Source: an uncultured Megasphaera sp. (lineage in GTDB: Bacteria > Bacillota > Negativicutes > Veillonellales > Megasphaeraceae). Taken from it: DNA of 13,066 nt. This document shows positions 1-7,386 of this stretch, in pieces. The DNA is taken from positions 1 through 13,066 of the forward strand of contig USGG01000056.1 in the NCBI GenBank assembly GCA_900554215.1. Direction: 5' to 3'. A program made the translations under genes and the position numbers. The notes under the pieces were generated by a model. That model made no database searches, was not told the origin of the DNA, and saw only the letters and a program-made list of their open reading frames with translations. Position 1 is the first letter of the stretch. Each line of letters opens with the position of its first letter.

Positions 1-212
1 ATGCCGATGCCCGTGCCGCAGAACAGGATGCCCCGGTCAAAGGTGCCGTCCGCTACGGCTTCGGCCACCTTCTTGGCAACTTCCGGGTAATCGCACCGTT
101 CGCCCGTAAGCGTGCCGTAATCGGTAAATTCGATTCCTTGTTCATTTAAATATTCCTTGATGTTTTCTTTCAAATCAAATCCGCCGTGATCAGCGCCAAG
201 TACTAATTTCAT
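1..212 (-). CDS. rpiB: Ribose-5-phosphate isomerase B, N-terminal part (runs off window)
   Basis: The first 70 residues of a RpiB/LacA-family sugar-phosphate isomerase, which interconverts ribose 5-phosphate and ribulose 5-phosphate in the cytoplasmic pentose phosphate pathway. The protein begins MKLVLGADHGGFDLKENI, the family N-terminus with the GADHGG substrate loop, and reaches LFCGTGIG, the loop carrying the catalytic cysteine, just before the window edge. The full family length is about 145-150 residues, so roughly half is missing because of the window boundary. Two adjacent ATGs exist (215-213 and 212-210). The AGGAGGA at 219-225 gives better spacing to the second, so 212 is chosen. It lies 92 bp downstream of sua5, with a possible promoter of its own between. 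The sua5-rpiB neighbourhood is common in Firmicutes. Confidence 0.93.
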   Translation of the reverse strand, partial: MKLVLGADHGGFDLKENIKEYLNEQGIEFTDYGTLTGERCDYPEVAKKVAEAVADGTFDRGILFCGTGIG

Positions 213-261
213 CATCGTTCCTCCTTATGTCTTCGGACGTATTATTATATAGTATATATTC

Positions 262-290
262 ATTATACTCTGCAATAGTGAAGATGAACA
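262..290 (-). promoter_or_regulatory. Possible sigma-A promoter for rpiB
   Basis: In the AT-rich 92-bp gap between sua5 and rpiB the minus strand has a perfect TATAAT at 267-262. A hexamer TGTTCA (290-285) sits 17 bp upstream but matches only three of six -35 consensus positions. A second TATAAT lies at 249-244 with no -35 partner. The region could simply be AT-rich spacer, and rpiB may also be reached by read-through from sua5. Confidence 0.4.
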
Positions 291-304
291 GATTGAAATA
301 CAAT

Positions 305-1354
305 TTATAAGATGATGACGTTGCCGCCGGCGGCTTTCTTCATGCGGTTCATAATCGCCATACCCAAGCCGTCGCCGTCGACGCCTTCCGCTAAAATGAG
401 GTCAACCTTATCCGTATCAAAGGACAAAAGCCCCGTATACAACTGATTGGCCAGGGCCGCCTTATCGCCTCTCCGGCCCCATATGTACATATCGTCCTTA
501 GGGAAATGAGCGCCTACTTCCTGGCTGACTAAAAATCCAACCGTTTTCCCATCTGCCAAAGCGTCTTCATACAAGTCTTTCAACTTGGCCGTTACAGCTT
601 CTTCCGAGCCTACGACGACGGTCATCGGAGCCGACGGAGCGTAGTGGCGGTATTTCATGCCCGGAGCTTTCGGGGCGCCCTGACCGGTCACTAAGTTCGT
701 ATCCAGACGCACGTACGTGACGACTTCCTTCAGCATGTCCATCGTAATGCCGCCCGGCCGGAGAATCGTAACGGAATCGTCTCCGTCGCATTCGACAATC
801 GTCGATTCGACGCCGATGCAGCAGGGTCCTCCGTCGATGACCATGTCGACGCGGCCATCCATATCGTGCATGACTTCTTCCGCCGTCGTCGGACTGGGGC
901 GCGTCGACAAATTAGCGCTCGGTCCGGCAACGGGAACGTCGGCGCAGCGCAGAAAAGCCCGGCATATCTCATGGTCCGGGCATCGCAGAGCAACAGTGTC
1001 TAACCCGCCCGTAGCCGCGTCGGGAACCTGCGGCCGCCGGGGAAAGATAATCGTCAGCGGCCCGGGCCAAAAGCGGTCCATCAGCTTTCTCGCCGTCGGC
1101 GTAATGCAGGCCGCCACCTTTTCCGCCCCTTGCTGGTCCGGCACCGTCAAAATCAGCGGATTGTCGCTGGGACGGCCTTTTGCGGCGTAAATGCTCCGGC
1201 AGGCGTCGGCGTCGAGGCCGTTGGCGCCGATACCGTATACTGTTTCCGTCGGAAACACGACCAGCCCTCCGGAGCGGATAATGCGCCCCGCTTCTTCCAG
1301 CACAGCTTTATCTTTTTCGATGTCTGTAATATGTACAAGTTTTGTCTGTTTCAT
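305..1354 (-). CDS. sua5: Threonylcarbamoyl-AMP synthase, Sua5/YwlC type
   Basis: Makes threonylcarbamoyl-AMP from threonine, bicarbonate and ATP, the first step of t6A37 formation on ANN-decoding tRNAs; TsaB/D/E later transfer the group. At 349 residues it is the long two-domain form. A YrdC domain covers about residues 15-205, with FPTETVYG (34-41), KGRPSDNPL (59-67), GPSANLSTRPSPTT (144-157) and GVESTIVE (181-188). The linker signature APGMKYRHYAP (230-240) leads into the C-terminal Sua5 domain. The ATG directly follows the prmC stop (TAGATG, zero gap), so translation is probably coupled; the upstream SD is weak (AGAGAAG, inside the prmC end). It is part of the rpmE-prfA-prmC cluster. A TcdA-like gene that would act later on the same tRNA base is at 7529-8233. 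tsaC2/ywlC are alternative names. Confidence 0.95.
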   Translation of the reverse strand: MKQTKLVHITDIEKDKAVLEEAGRIIRSGGLVVFPTETVYGIGANGLDADACRSIYAAKGRPSDNPLILTVPDQQGAEKVAACITPTARKLMDRFWPGPLTIIFPRRPQVPDAATGGLDTVALRCPDHEICRAFLRCADVPVAGPSANLSTRPSPTTAEEVMHDMDGRVDMVIDGGPCCIGVESTIVECDGDDSVTILRPGGITMDMLKEVVTYVRLDTNLVTGQGAPKAPGMKYRHYAPSAPMTVVVGSEEAVTAKLKDLYEDALADGKTVGFLVSQEVGAHFPKDDMYIWGRRGDKAALANQLYTGLLSFDTDKVDLILAEGVDGDGLGMAIMNRMKKAAGGNVIIL

Positions 1355-2221
1355 CTACATCTTCTCTTTTCGTATAAATAAGATGACCCGTTCTATTCCG
1401 CCGTAATCGGTTACGGTTTTCTCATGCCTGTAAGCTCCCGTATCCGTAAAAATGCGCACCACGTCTTCCGCCTGGCCTGCGCCTATTTCTACGGCACAGT
1501 AACCGCCAGGCCGCAAAAAAGACTGGGACTGCTCGGCAATGCGCCGATAGGCGTCGAGGCCGTCTTCTCCGCCGAACAGAGCCTGCGGCGGATCGTAGCG
1601 GACTTCCGGCTGGAGCTGCCCCATATCGTCCTGCGTCAAGTACGGCGGATTCGATACGATCCAGTCAAAACGCTGCTCCGGCAGGGCGGCGCACACGTCG
1701 CTTTCCACCCAGGTCACGCGGTCGGCTAATCCCAGGGCCTCGCCGTTTTGACGAGCGACAGCCAGCGCCTGAGGAGAAATATCGACGCCCGTACCTGCCG
1801 CCTCGGGCAGGTAATGAAGAAGGCTCAGGATAATCACGCCGCTTCCCGTGCCGATATCCAATATCGACGCCGGCGGCTGAGATTTCGCCGCATCCAGCAT
1901 CGTCTCGACGAGCATTTCTGTCTCCGGGCGCGGCACCAGCACGTCCGTCGTGACCTGAAAATCGAGTCCCATAAAGGCTTTCGTCCCTAAAATATGGGCG
2001 ACAGACAGGCGGCCGGCCCGTTTTTTGACCATCTCCCGGTACGCCGCCAGCTCCAGAGGATTCATAGGCTGGTCGTAATGGGCGTATAAATAAATGCGTT
2101 CTTTCTGCAGGACATGAGCCAGCAATATTTCCGCATCCAGCCGCGGCGTATCGACGCCCTTTTGGGCGAAATATTCCTGCGTCCACTGCAGGAGGCTCCC
2201 GATAGTCCACAGTTTATTCAT
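1355..2221 (-). CDS. prmC: Release factor glutamine-N5 methyltransferase PrmC
   Basis: S-adenosylmethionine-dependent enzyme that methylates the glutamine of the GGQ motif in release factors 1 and 2, raising peptide-release efficiency. The 288-residue length is normal. Residues 1-80 form the helical N-terminal substrate-binding domain. RPET (98-101) precedes the Rossmann methyltransferase domain, whose SAM loop is LDIGTGSG (121-128). The catalytic NPPY that holds the target glutamine is at 191-194 within WIVSNPPYLT. The ATG overlaps the end of prfA by 8 nt (ATGAATAA, where TAA is the prfA stop), so enzyme and substrate are translationally coupled. Its purine-rich SD (AAGAAGAAAA) lies inside prfA. 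It is followed without a gap by sua5. Confidence 0.96.
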   Translation of the reverse strand: MNKLWTIGSLLQWTQEYFAQKGVDTPRLDAEILLAHVLQKERIYLYAHYDQPMNPLELAAYREMVKKRAGRLSVAHILGTKAFMGLDFQVTTDVLVPRPETEMLVETMLDAAKSQPPASILDIGTGSGVIILSLLHYLPEAAGTGVDISPQALAVARQNGEALGLADRVTWVESDVCAALPEQRFDWIVSNPPYLTQDDMGQLQPEVRYDPPQALFGGEDGLDAYRRIAEQSQSFLRPGGYCAVEIGAGQAEDVVRIFTDTGAYRHEKTVTDYGGIERVILFIRKEKM

Positions 2222-3296
2222 GATTTTCTTCTTTCATGAGCTCGGCCCGGCGCGCTTCAGCCAAGGCCTGAATGAATTCGTCGATATCGCCGTTCAAAAT
2301 ATTTTCCAGCTTATACAGCGTCAGGTTAATGCGGTGGTCCGTCACGCGGCCCTGGGGGAAATTATACGTACGGATTCGTTCGCTTCGGTCGCCCGTGCCG
2401 ACCTGGCTGCGCCGTTCCTCCGTAATTTCCGCGTCGGCCGCCTGCTGGGCCTGGTCCAGCAGACGGGCTTTTAATACCCGCATCGCTTTGGCGCGGTTTT
2501 CCAGCTGCGACCGTTCGTCCTGGCATTCTACAACCATGCCCGTCGGAATATGAGTCATGCGCACGGCCGAACTCGTCTTGTTGACGTGCTGACCGCCGGC
2601 GCCGCTGGCGCGGAAATAGTCGACGCGGACGTCGTCCATATTCAAATCGACTTCCACGTCTTCCGCTTCCGGCAGGACGGCGACTGTCGCCGTCGAAGTA
2701 TGGATACGGCCGCCGGCTTCCGTCACCGGCACGCGCTGTACGCGGTGCACGCCCGATTCGTATTTCAGCTTGCCGAATACGCCCGAGCCTTCGACGGAAA
2801 AGATGACTTCCTTAAAGCCGCCCAGCTCCGGAGCATTGGAGCTGATAATGCTCGCCTTCCAGCCGGGCTGCTTTTCAATATATTTCATATACATGCGGAA
2901 CAAATCCCCGGCAAACAGAGCCGCTTCATCGCCGCCGGCGCCGCCGCGGATTTCCATGATGACGTTCTTATCGTCCCGCGGGTCCTTCGGCAGCATAAGG
3001 ATATGGAGCTGTTCTTCCAGCTCGGCCAATTCCTTCGACGCTTCGCCGAGTTCTTCCTTCGCCATGGCGATGAGGTCAGCGTCGCTGTCCGGATCGTTCA
3101 GGATTTCCTTATCTCCCTCGACGGTATTGGCTACTTCCTTATATTTTCGGAACGTTTCTACCAATGACAGGAGCGACGCATGTTCCTTCGTCAGCTTCTG
3201 CCATTCGTCCTGACGGGCAATGACCGACGGGTCGCTGATGCGCTGCTCCAAATCCATGAATTTATTTTCCACGTCCTGCACTTTATCAATAAACAC
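2214..3296 (-). CDS. prfA: Peptide chain release factor 1
   Basis: Class I release factor that reads UAA and UAG and triggers peptide hydrolysis on the ribosome. The GGQ catalytic motif is at 234-236 in SGAGGQHVNKT. The codon-recognition tripeptide is the RF1-type PxT, here PVT at 190-192 in VQRVPVTEAGGRIHTS, not the SPF of RF2. The 360-residue length is standard and no programmed frameshift is present, as expected for RF1. The start is GTG at 3296-3294. It is chosen because GGGAGAG (3305-3311) lies 8 nt upstream and the resulting MFIDKVQDVENKF matches the family start; the first ATG would lose 13 residues. It lies 32 bp after the DUF1385 gene and overlaps prmC, which modifies Q236. Confidence 0.97.
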   Translation of the reverse strand: MFIDKVQDVENKFMDLEQRISDPSVIARQDEWQKLTKEHASLLSLVETFRKYKEVANTVEGDKEILNDPDSDADLIAMAKEELGEASKELAELEEQLHILMLPKDPRDDKNVIMEIRGGAGGDEAALFAGDLFRMYMKYIEKQPGWKASIISSNAPELGGFKEVIFSVEGSGVFGKLKYESGVHRVQRVPVTEAGGRIHTSTATVAVLPEAEDVEVDLNMDDVRVDYFRASGAGGQHVNKTSSAVRMTHIPTGMVVECQDERSQLENRAKAMRVLKARLLDQAQQAADAEITEERRSQVGTGDRSERIRTYNFPQGRVTDHRINLTLYKLENILNGDIDEFIQALAEARRAELMKEENHE

Positions 3297-3328
3297 CTGT
3301 ATATCTCTCCCATCTTATGCGTATATCC

Positions 3329-4225
3329 TCAGCGAAGATCCGAATCGGCCCGTTCTTCCTGCTGGTCTTCGGGCTTGGCCGCTTCCAGGGCCCGAATAGC
3401 CACTTCGATCTGGTCGTCGTGGGGCTCTCTCGTCGTCAAATACTGCAGCCACAGGCCCGGCTTGAACAAGGCCTGCAGCAGCGCGCTTTCCGTCCGGCTG
3501 GCCAGCCGTATCATTTCATAGCTGATGCCGGCTACGACGGGCATGAGAACGATGCGCGACGCGACGCGCTCCAGCAAGCTGGGCCAGCCCAAAAAGGCGA
3601 ATACGAAAATCGACACGACCATGACGATGAGCAGGAAATTCGTACCGCAGCGCGGATGAAGGCGGCTGTGGCGGCGGACATTTTCCACCGTCAGCTCCTG
3701 TCCCGATTCGTAGGTCCAGATCGTCTTGTGTTCGGCGCCGTGATACTCAAATACGCGCCGAATATCCTTCGTCAGGGATATGCCCCATATATACAATAAA
3801 AAAATAGCCAGGCGCAGCACGCCTTCTACAATGTTCATCCATACGGCGCTGTGGCCGATGCCGGGAATAAATTTAACGGCGTACGTCGGAATGAGCAAAA
3901 AAAAGACGATAGCCAATACGATGGAAAAGGCCATCGTCAGAGCCATTTCCGTATTGGTAATCTGCTCTTCTTCCTCTCCGGCAGCCTGGGCCGAATAGGA
4001 TAAGCTCTTCATGCCGTATACCAGCGACTCGCCTAAAGCGACGGTGCCGCGCAGGAAGGGCTTTTTCAGTATAGGATACCGCTCCGTAATCGAATGAACT
4101 GCATCCTTTTTCACGGTAATCTCGCCGGACGGCGTTCGGACCGCCGTGGCGATATACTTGGGGCCGCGCATCATGACGCCTTCGATGACGGCCTGTCCGC
4201 CTACATATATCTTCGTCTGCTTCAC
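3329..4225 (-). CDS. DUF1385 (YqhQ-like) membrane protein
   Basis: A conserved Firmicutes integral membrane protein of unknown biochemical role. The 298-residue protein opens with YVGGQAVIEGVMMRGP (7-22), the family signature. It has about four hydrophobic segments (roughly 95-117, 130-150, 195-213, 222-240) and the conserved cytosolic motifs YHGAEHKTI (161-169) and HPRCGTNFLL (190-199). The His/Glu/Cys pattern in these suggests a metal site, but that is only an inference. The start is GTG at 4225-4223, preceded by AGGGGG (4233-4238) at 7 nt. Members of this family often sit between rpmE and prfA, as here. The C-terminal 30 residues are charged and low in complexity. I can support the family but not a function. 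Confidence 0.9.
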   Translation of the reverse strand: MKQTKIYVGGQAVIEGVMMRGPKYIATAVRTPSGEITVKKDAVHSITERYPILKKPFLRGTVALGESLVYGMKSLSYSAQAAGEEEEQITNTEMALTMAFSIVLAIVFFLLIPTYAVKFIPGIGHSAVWMNIVEGVLRLAIFLLYIWGISLTKDIRRVFEYHGAEHKTIWTYESGQELTVENVRRHSRLHPRCGTNFLLIVMVVSIFVFAFLGWPSLLERVASRIVLMPVVAGISYEMIRLASRTESALLQALFKPGLWLQYLTTREPHDDQIEVAIRALEAAKPEDQQEERADSDLR

Positions 4226-4254
4226 TGCTTGTCCCCCTTATATATTTCTATGTA

Positions 4255-4284
4255 TACAAAGAGAGCAGAGCATCGCTGCTCTGC
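4255..4284 (-). terminator. Hairpin after rpmE, probable leaky intrinsic terminator
   Basis: Seventeen bases past the rpmE stop the minus strand forms an 8-bp perfect stem GCAGAGCA/TGCTCTGC (4284-4277 with 4272-4265), closed by a GCGA tetraloop of the stable GNRA class. It is followed by TCTCTTTGTA, a pyrimidine-rich but interrupted tract. The structure is certain; strong termination is not. Leaky termination would allow high rpmE output with lower read-through into the DUF1385-prfA-prmC-sua5 genes, for which I see no clear promoter of their own. Confidence 0.6.
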
Positions 4285-4301
4285 CGCCAACTTTGTACTT
4301 C

Positions 4302-4508
4302 TTATTTAGCTTTTTTACCATAACGTTTATTAAACTGTTCGATACGGCCGCGAGCCTGCTGTGCACGCTGCTGACCCGTAAAGAACGGATGGCATTTAGA
4401 GCAAATTTCAACGCGCAGTTCGGATTTCGTCGAACCGGTTTCAAACGTATTGCCGCAAGCGCACGTAACTACGGCAGTGCCGTACTTCGGATGAATACCT
4501 TCTTTCAC
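4302..4508 (-). CDS. rpmE: 50S ribosomal protein L31, zinc-binding form
   Basis: Small ribosomal protein bridging the subunits at the central protuberance. The 68-residue sequence has the complete zinc ligand set of the C+ type: C16 and C18 in VTCACGNTF, and C36 and C39 in EICSKCHPFFTG. It ends with the basic tail RIEQFNKRYGKKAK. The start is GTG at 4508-4506 with AGAGGTG (4515-4521) 6 nt upstream; an in-frame stop two codons earlier excludes a longer form. It has its own strong promoter, so it heads the transcription unit that runs on to rpiB. In many bacteria the C- paralogue (ykpM/rpmE2 type) is the one repressed by Zur; this is the zinc form. Confidence 0.97.
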   Translation of the reverse strand: MKEGIHPKYGTAVVTCACGNTFETGSTKSELRVEICSKCHPFFTGQQRAQQARGRIEQFNKRYGKKAK

Positions 4509-4542
4509 TATTCACACCTCTTTCTTATCTATCATACCAAAC

Positions 4543-4566
4543 CTATGCTAAGATAGTATAGCATAG
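4543..4566. promoter_or_regulatory. Palindrome over the rpmE promoter -10
   Basis: A perfect 8-bp inverted repeat, CTATGCTA (4543-4550) and TAGCATAG (4559-4566), separated by 8 nt. It covers the -10 hexamer and the likely start of transcription of rpmE, the classical place for a repressor operator. In RNA only part of it could be transcribed, and no T run follows, so an operator is more likely than a terminator. I do not recognise the regulator; it does not fit the Zur, Fur or MntR consensus sequences that I know. Confidence 0.5.
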
Positions 4567-4583
4567 TGCCCCATGAAATGCAA
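4555..4583 (-). promoter_or_regulatory. rpmE promoter, extended -10
   Basis: On the minus strand TTGCAT (4583-4578) is followed after exactly 17 bp by TATACT (4560-4555), preceded by TGC, giving an extended -10. Transcription would start near 4548, leaving a leader of about 40 nt before the rpmE GTG. This is the likely main promoter for rpmE and, by read-through, for the downstream translation genes. Confidence 0.75.
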
Positions 4584-4623
4584 GGACATAAATTTACAAA
4601 TTTTACGGCCCCTGTACCGTAGC

Positions 4624-5130
4624 TTATCTCCCGTCCGGCCACAAGAGCACGGCCTTTCCGGCTTCGCGGCTTTTCGCCACATCGATGATCCGCTGGTTCG
4701 ACGAGCCGCGGAAATACAATCCCGGGTCCTTCAGGTCGTCGACAAAGGGACCGTCGACGAGGACGTCGCAGGCTTCCAACAAGGCCTTTCGGGCCGGATG
4801 AGCCAGAATCTCTTCGTACAGAAATCCCGAATACACCCAGATGCTTTTTTCCGGCACGGCGCGGCGGACGGCCAGCACCAGTTCCAGCAGGTCTTCGGCA
4901 TTCTCCATCGGCTCTCCGCCGAGCAGGGTCAGCCCGCCGTTCGTATCATCCTGCAAATAGGATATGAGCCGCTCTGTTTCGGCCGCCGTCCATTCGCTGC
5001 CGGCAGCAAAATCCTGATATTCTTCATTGAAGCAGTTGATGCAGCGCCGGCTGCAGCCCGTCACAAACACAGTCGCCCGTATCCCCGGGCCGTTGGCGAT
5101 GTCGTACTGCCTGATTTGTCCATACCTCAT
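4624..5130 (-). CDS. nrdG: Anaerobic ribonucleotide reductase activating protein
   Basis: Radical SAM enzyme that generates the glycyl radical on NrdD under anaerobic conditions. The 168-residue protein is of normal NrdG size. The [4Fe-4S] cluster motif CxxxCxxC is C26, C30 and C33 in GCSRRCINCFN, and the SAM-contacting GGEP is at 71-74 in TLLGGEPMENAEDL. The N-terminus YDIANGPGIRATVFVTGC is typical of glycyl-radical activases. The ATG at 5130-5128 has AGGAGG (5138-5143) at 7 nt; this SD overlaps the stop codon of nrdD (TAGGAGG), so the two genes form one tightly coupled operon. Only weak hairpin potential follows it before the rpmE promoter. Confidence 0.96.
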   Translation of the reverse strand: MRYGQIRQYDIANGPGIRATVFVTGCSRRCINCFNEEYQDFAAGSEWTAAETERLISYLQDDTNGGLTLLGGEPMENAEDLLELVLAVRRAVPEKSIWVYSGFLYEEILAHPARKALLEACDVLVDGPFVDDLKDPGLYFRGSSNQRIIDVAKSREAGKAVLLWPDGR

Positions 5131-5141
5131 AGCCGCGCCTC

Positions 5142-7292
5142 CTAAATGTGCAGGACGCGGTTCTTAATTTCCTGCGTTCGCCCTTCGTTCCAGAAATTTT
5201 CGCCTAAATAGCCGCAGGTCCGTCGGATAACCGTCAGCTTGGAACGGTCCGTATTATGGCAGCGCGGACATTCCCACTCGTTGTCGCCGTTGAGGACAAT
5301 TTCCCCGTCAAAGCCGCATTCGTGGCAATAATCCAGCTTCGTATTGAATTCGGCGTAAGTAATGCGGTCGTAAATATACTGGATCATCGTCAGGACGGCG
5401 GGAATGTTATGAGCCATGTTCGGGATTTCAGCGTAGCTGATGCAGCCTCCTGTCGATTTGTCTTCAAATTCCGCTTCAAAGGCAAATTTATCGAAGACGT
5501 TGATAGGCTCGCGGACGTCGACGTGATAGCTGTTCGTATAGTATCCCTTGTCGGTTACGTCCTTGATGACGCCGAAGCGGGCCGTATCGATTTTGCAGAA
5601 GCGGTTCGTCAGGTTTTCCGCCGGCGTGCCGTACAAGGCGAATCCGATGTTCGTTTCCTCCTTCCACCGCTGGATATGGGCGTTGAATTCGTCCATAATG
5701 CGGTGAGCAAACCGCTTGCCTTCCGGAGCCGTATGAGAGCAGCCCTTCGTGAGAAGCGTAGCTTCGTATATACCGATATAGCCCAGGGACAAAGTCGCAT
5801 AACCGCCGTACATAAATTTCTCTATCGATTCGCCCGGCTTGAGACGGGCGATAGCGCCATACTGCCAATGTACGGGCGACACGTCGGACGTGATCTTTTT
5901 AAGCAGTTCTACGCGCAGCAGCAGGGCCTTTTTGCACAGCTCCAGCCGTTTATGGAGAATCTGGAAAAACTTGTCTTCGTCGCCGTCAGCCAGAATACCG
6001 ATTTGCGGCAGGTTAATCGACACGACGCCCATGTTGAAGCGCCCGTCAAATTTATAGCGGCCGTTTTCGTCTTTCCAGGGGCTCAGGAAGGAGCGGCAGC
6101 CCATAGGGCTGAACACGTTGCCTTCGTAAGTTTCGCGCATCTTTTTAGCCGAAATATAATCGGGATACATGCGCTTCGCCGTGCATTCGGCGGCAAGTTC
6201 GGTCAAGTAGAAATAAGGACTGCCCTTGCGGACGTTGTGCTCGTCCAATACGTATATCAGTTTGGGAAAGGCCGGCGTGACGTAGACGTTGGCCTCGTTT
6301 TTAATCCCCTGAATCCGCTGGCGCAGCAGCTCTTCGTCGATCAGGGCCGCTTCCCGGGCGTATTCGTAATCCGGTTGGAAATACATGAACAAGGTGACGA
6401 AGGGAGCCTGGCCGTTCGTCGTCATAAGCGTATTGATCTGATACTGAATCGTCTGGATACCGTCTTTTATTTCCTTTTTCGTCCGCTTCCAGGCGATTTC
6501 TTCCGCCTTCGCCATGTCCGGCTCGATGCCGTACACTTCTTTCTGTTCTTCTACGACGGCTTCCATGTATTTGTTGAAGGATTTGCGGACGTAAGGAGCC
6601 AAAATGCGGTCAATGCCGTTGATGGACTGGCCGCCGTACTGGCCGCTGGCTACCTGAGCGATAATCTGCGTCGTTACCGTACAGGCTACCTGGAACGATT
6701 TCGGCGTGTCGATTTTCTTGCCGTTGATGACCGTGCCGTTGGCCAGCATGTCTTCCAGATTGATGAGACAGCAGTTGAACATAGGCTGGATGATATAGTC
6801 CATGTCGTGAAAATGAATGGCCCCGCTGTCGTGAGCCTGGACGATATCGGCCGGAATCAGCTTGCGGCGGGCAATATCCTTGGACACCTCGCCGGCGATC
6901 AAATCGCGCTGCGTCGACACGACGTGGCCGTTTTTATTGGAATTTTCATCAAGAACCTCGAGGTTGGTATTATTCAGCAGGCCGAAGACGTCCGAATCGG
7001 TCGTATTGGTCTGGCGCTTAAAGGCCTGAATGGCTTTGTAATTTTCATAAGCCCTGGCCGTCGCCGGATTGTTGTATTGAATGAGGCGGTAATACACCTG
7101 GTCTTCGATGGCGTATATAGTCATATCCTTGTGCATGGTCGAGGCATAGTCTTCAATCTCCCTGGCGATTTTCTCCGCCTGGCCTTCTTCGTAAATGCCG
7201 CTGCTGCTGTTCATGGCTTTCTCTATAGCCGCGACGATCTTATTGCGGTCGAAGGGCGCCCTCTGCCCGTTGCGTTTAATGACTTCCAACAT
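5142..7292 (-). CDS. nrdD: Anaerobic (class III) ribonucleoside-triphosphate reductase
   Basis: Reduces NTPs to dNTPs with a glycyl radical; strictly anaerobic and activated by NrdG. The 716-residue protein has an N-terminal ATP-cone (about 1-95, starting VIKRNGQRAPFDRNKI) for allosteric activity control. The catalytic barrel includes FNCCLINLED (172-181) and SPMGCRSFL, whose C399 I take to be the thiyl-radical cysteine. A C-terminal zinc site (C656, C659, C675, C678) is followed by the glycyl radical loop RRTCGYLG, with G694 as the radical site. The start is ATG 7292-7290, because GGGAGGT (7299-7305) sits 7 nt upstream; an in-frame ATG at 7307 lies on top of that SD and is unlikely to be used. 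It is expressed from a promoter at 7387-7415 with a NrdR-like box. Confidence 0.97.
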   Translation of the reverse strand: MLEVIKRNGQRAPFDRNKIVAAIEKAMNSSSGIYEEGQAEKIAREIEDYASTMHKDMTIYAIEDQVYYRLIQYNNPATARAYENYKAIQAFKRQTNTTDSDVFGLLNNTNLEVLDENSNKNGHVVSTQRDLIAGEVSKDIARRKLIPADIVQAHDSGAIHFHDMDYIIQPMFNCCLINLEDMLANGTVINGKKIDTPKSFQVACTVTTQIIAQVASGQYGGQSINGIDRILAPYVRKSFNKYMEAVVEEQKEVYGIEPDMAKAEEIAWKRTKKEIKDGIQTIQYQINTLMTTNGQAPFVTLFMYFQPDYEYAREAALIDEELLRQRIQGIKNEANVYVTPAFPKLIYVLDEHNVRKGSPYFYLTELAAECTAKRMYPDYISAKKMRETYEGNVFSPMGCRSFLSPWKDENGRYKFDGRFNMGVVSINLPQIGILADGDEDKFFQILHKRLELCKKALLLRVELLKKITSDVSPVHWQYGAIARLKPGESIEKFMYGGYATLSLGYIGIYEATLLTKGCSHTAPEGKRFAHRIMDEFNAHIQRWKEETNIGFALYGTPAENLTNRFCKIDTARFGVIKDVTDKGYYTNSYHVDVREPINVFDKFAFEAEFEDKSTGGCISYAEIPNMAHNIPAVLTMIQYIYDRITYAEFNTKLDYCHECGFDGEIVLNGDNEWECPRCHNTDRSKLTVIRRTCGYLGENFWNEGRTQEIKNRVLHI

Positions 7293-7343
7293 GTGTATAC
7301 CTCCCATGATACAGTATATATGTACCTAAAATTAACGATATAT

Positions 7344-7359
7344 ATACAATATATACGAT
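7344..7359 (-). promoter_or_regulatory. Candidate second NrdR box in the nrdD leader
   Basis: Minus-strand ATCGTATATATTGTAT matches the NrdR consensus acaCwAtATaTwGtgt at 12 of 16 positions. NrdR usually binds two boxes in helical phase. The centre here is about 46 bp from the promoter-overlapping box, not the usual 31 or 42 bp, and the whole leader is rich in TATATA, so a chance match is quite possible. Confidence 0.3.
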
Positions 7360-7386
7360 TTATCTTTCATAAAACAGTGCAAACAC

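Noticed and set aside
2550..3167. A 205-codon plus-strand frame opposite prfA, and similar ones opposite sbcC (10079-10732, 10763-11413, 10942-11541)
   Set aside because: Low-complexity shadows of strongly biased genes; no SD, no family features, and the minus-strand genes are complete.
4599..4623. Terminator directly after nrdG
   Set aside because: Only a 5-bp TACGG/CCGTA stem with an 8-nt loop followed by AAAATTTG; too weak and no T run.
7293..7307. nrdD start at the upstream in-frame ATG (7307)
   Set aside because: That ATG overlaps the GGGAGG that serves the ATG at 7292, and the added residues MGGIH are not expected before the ATP-cone.
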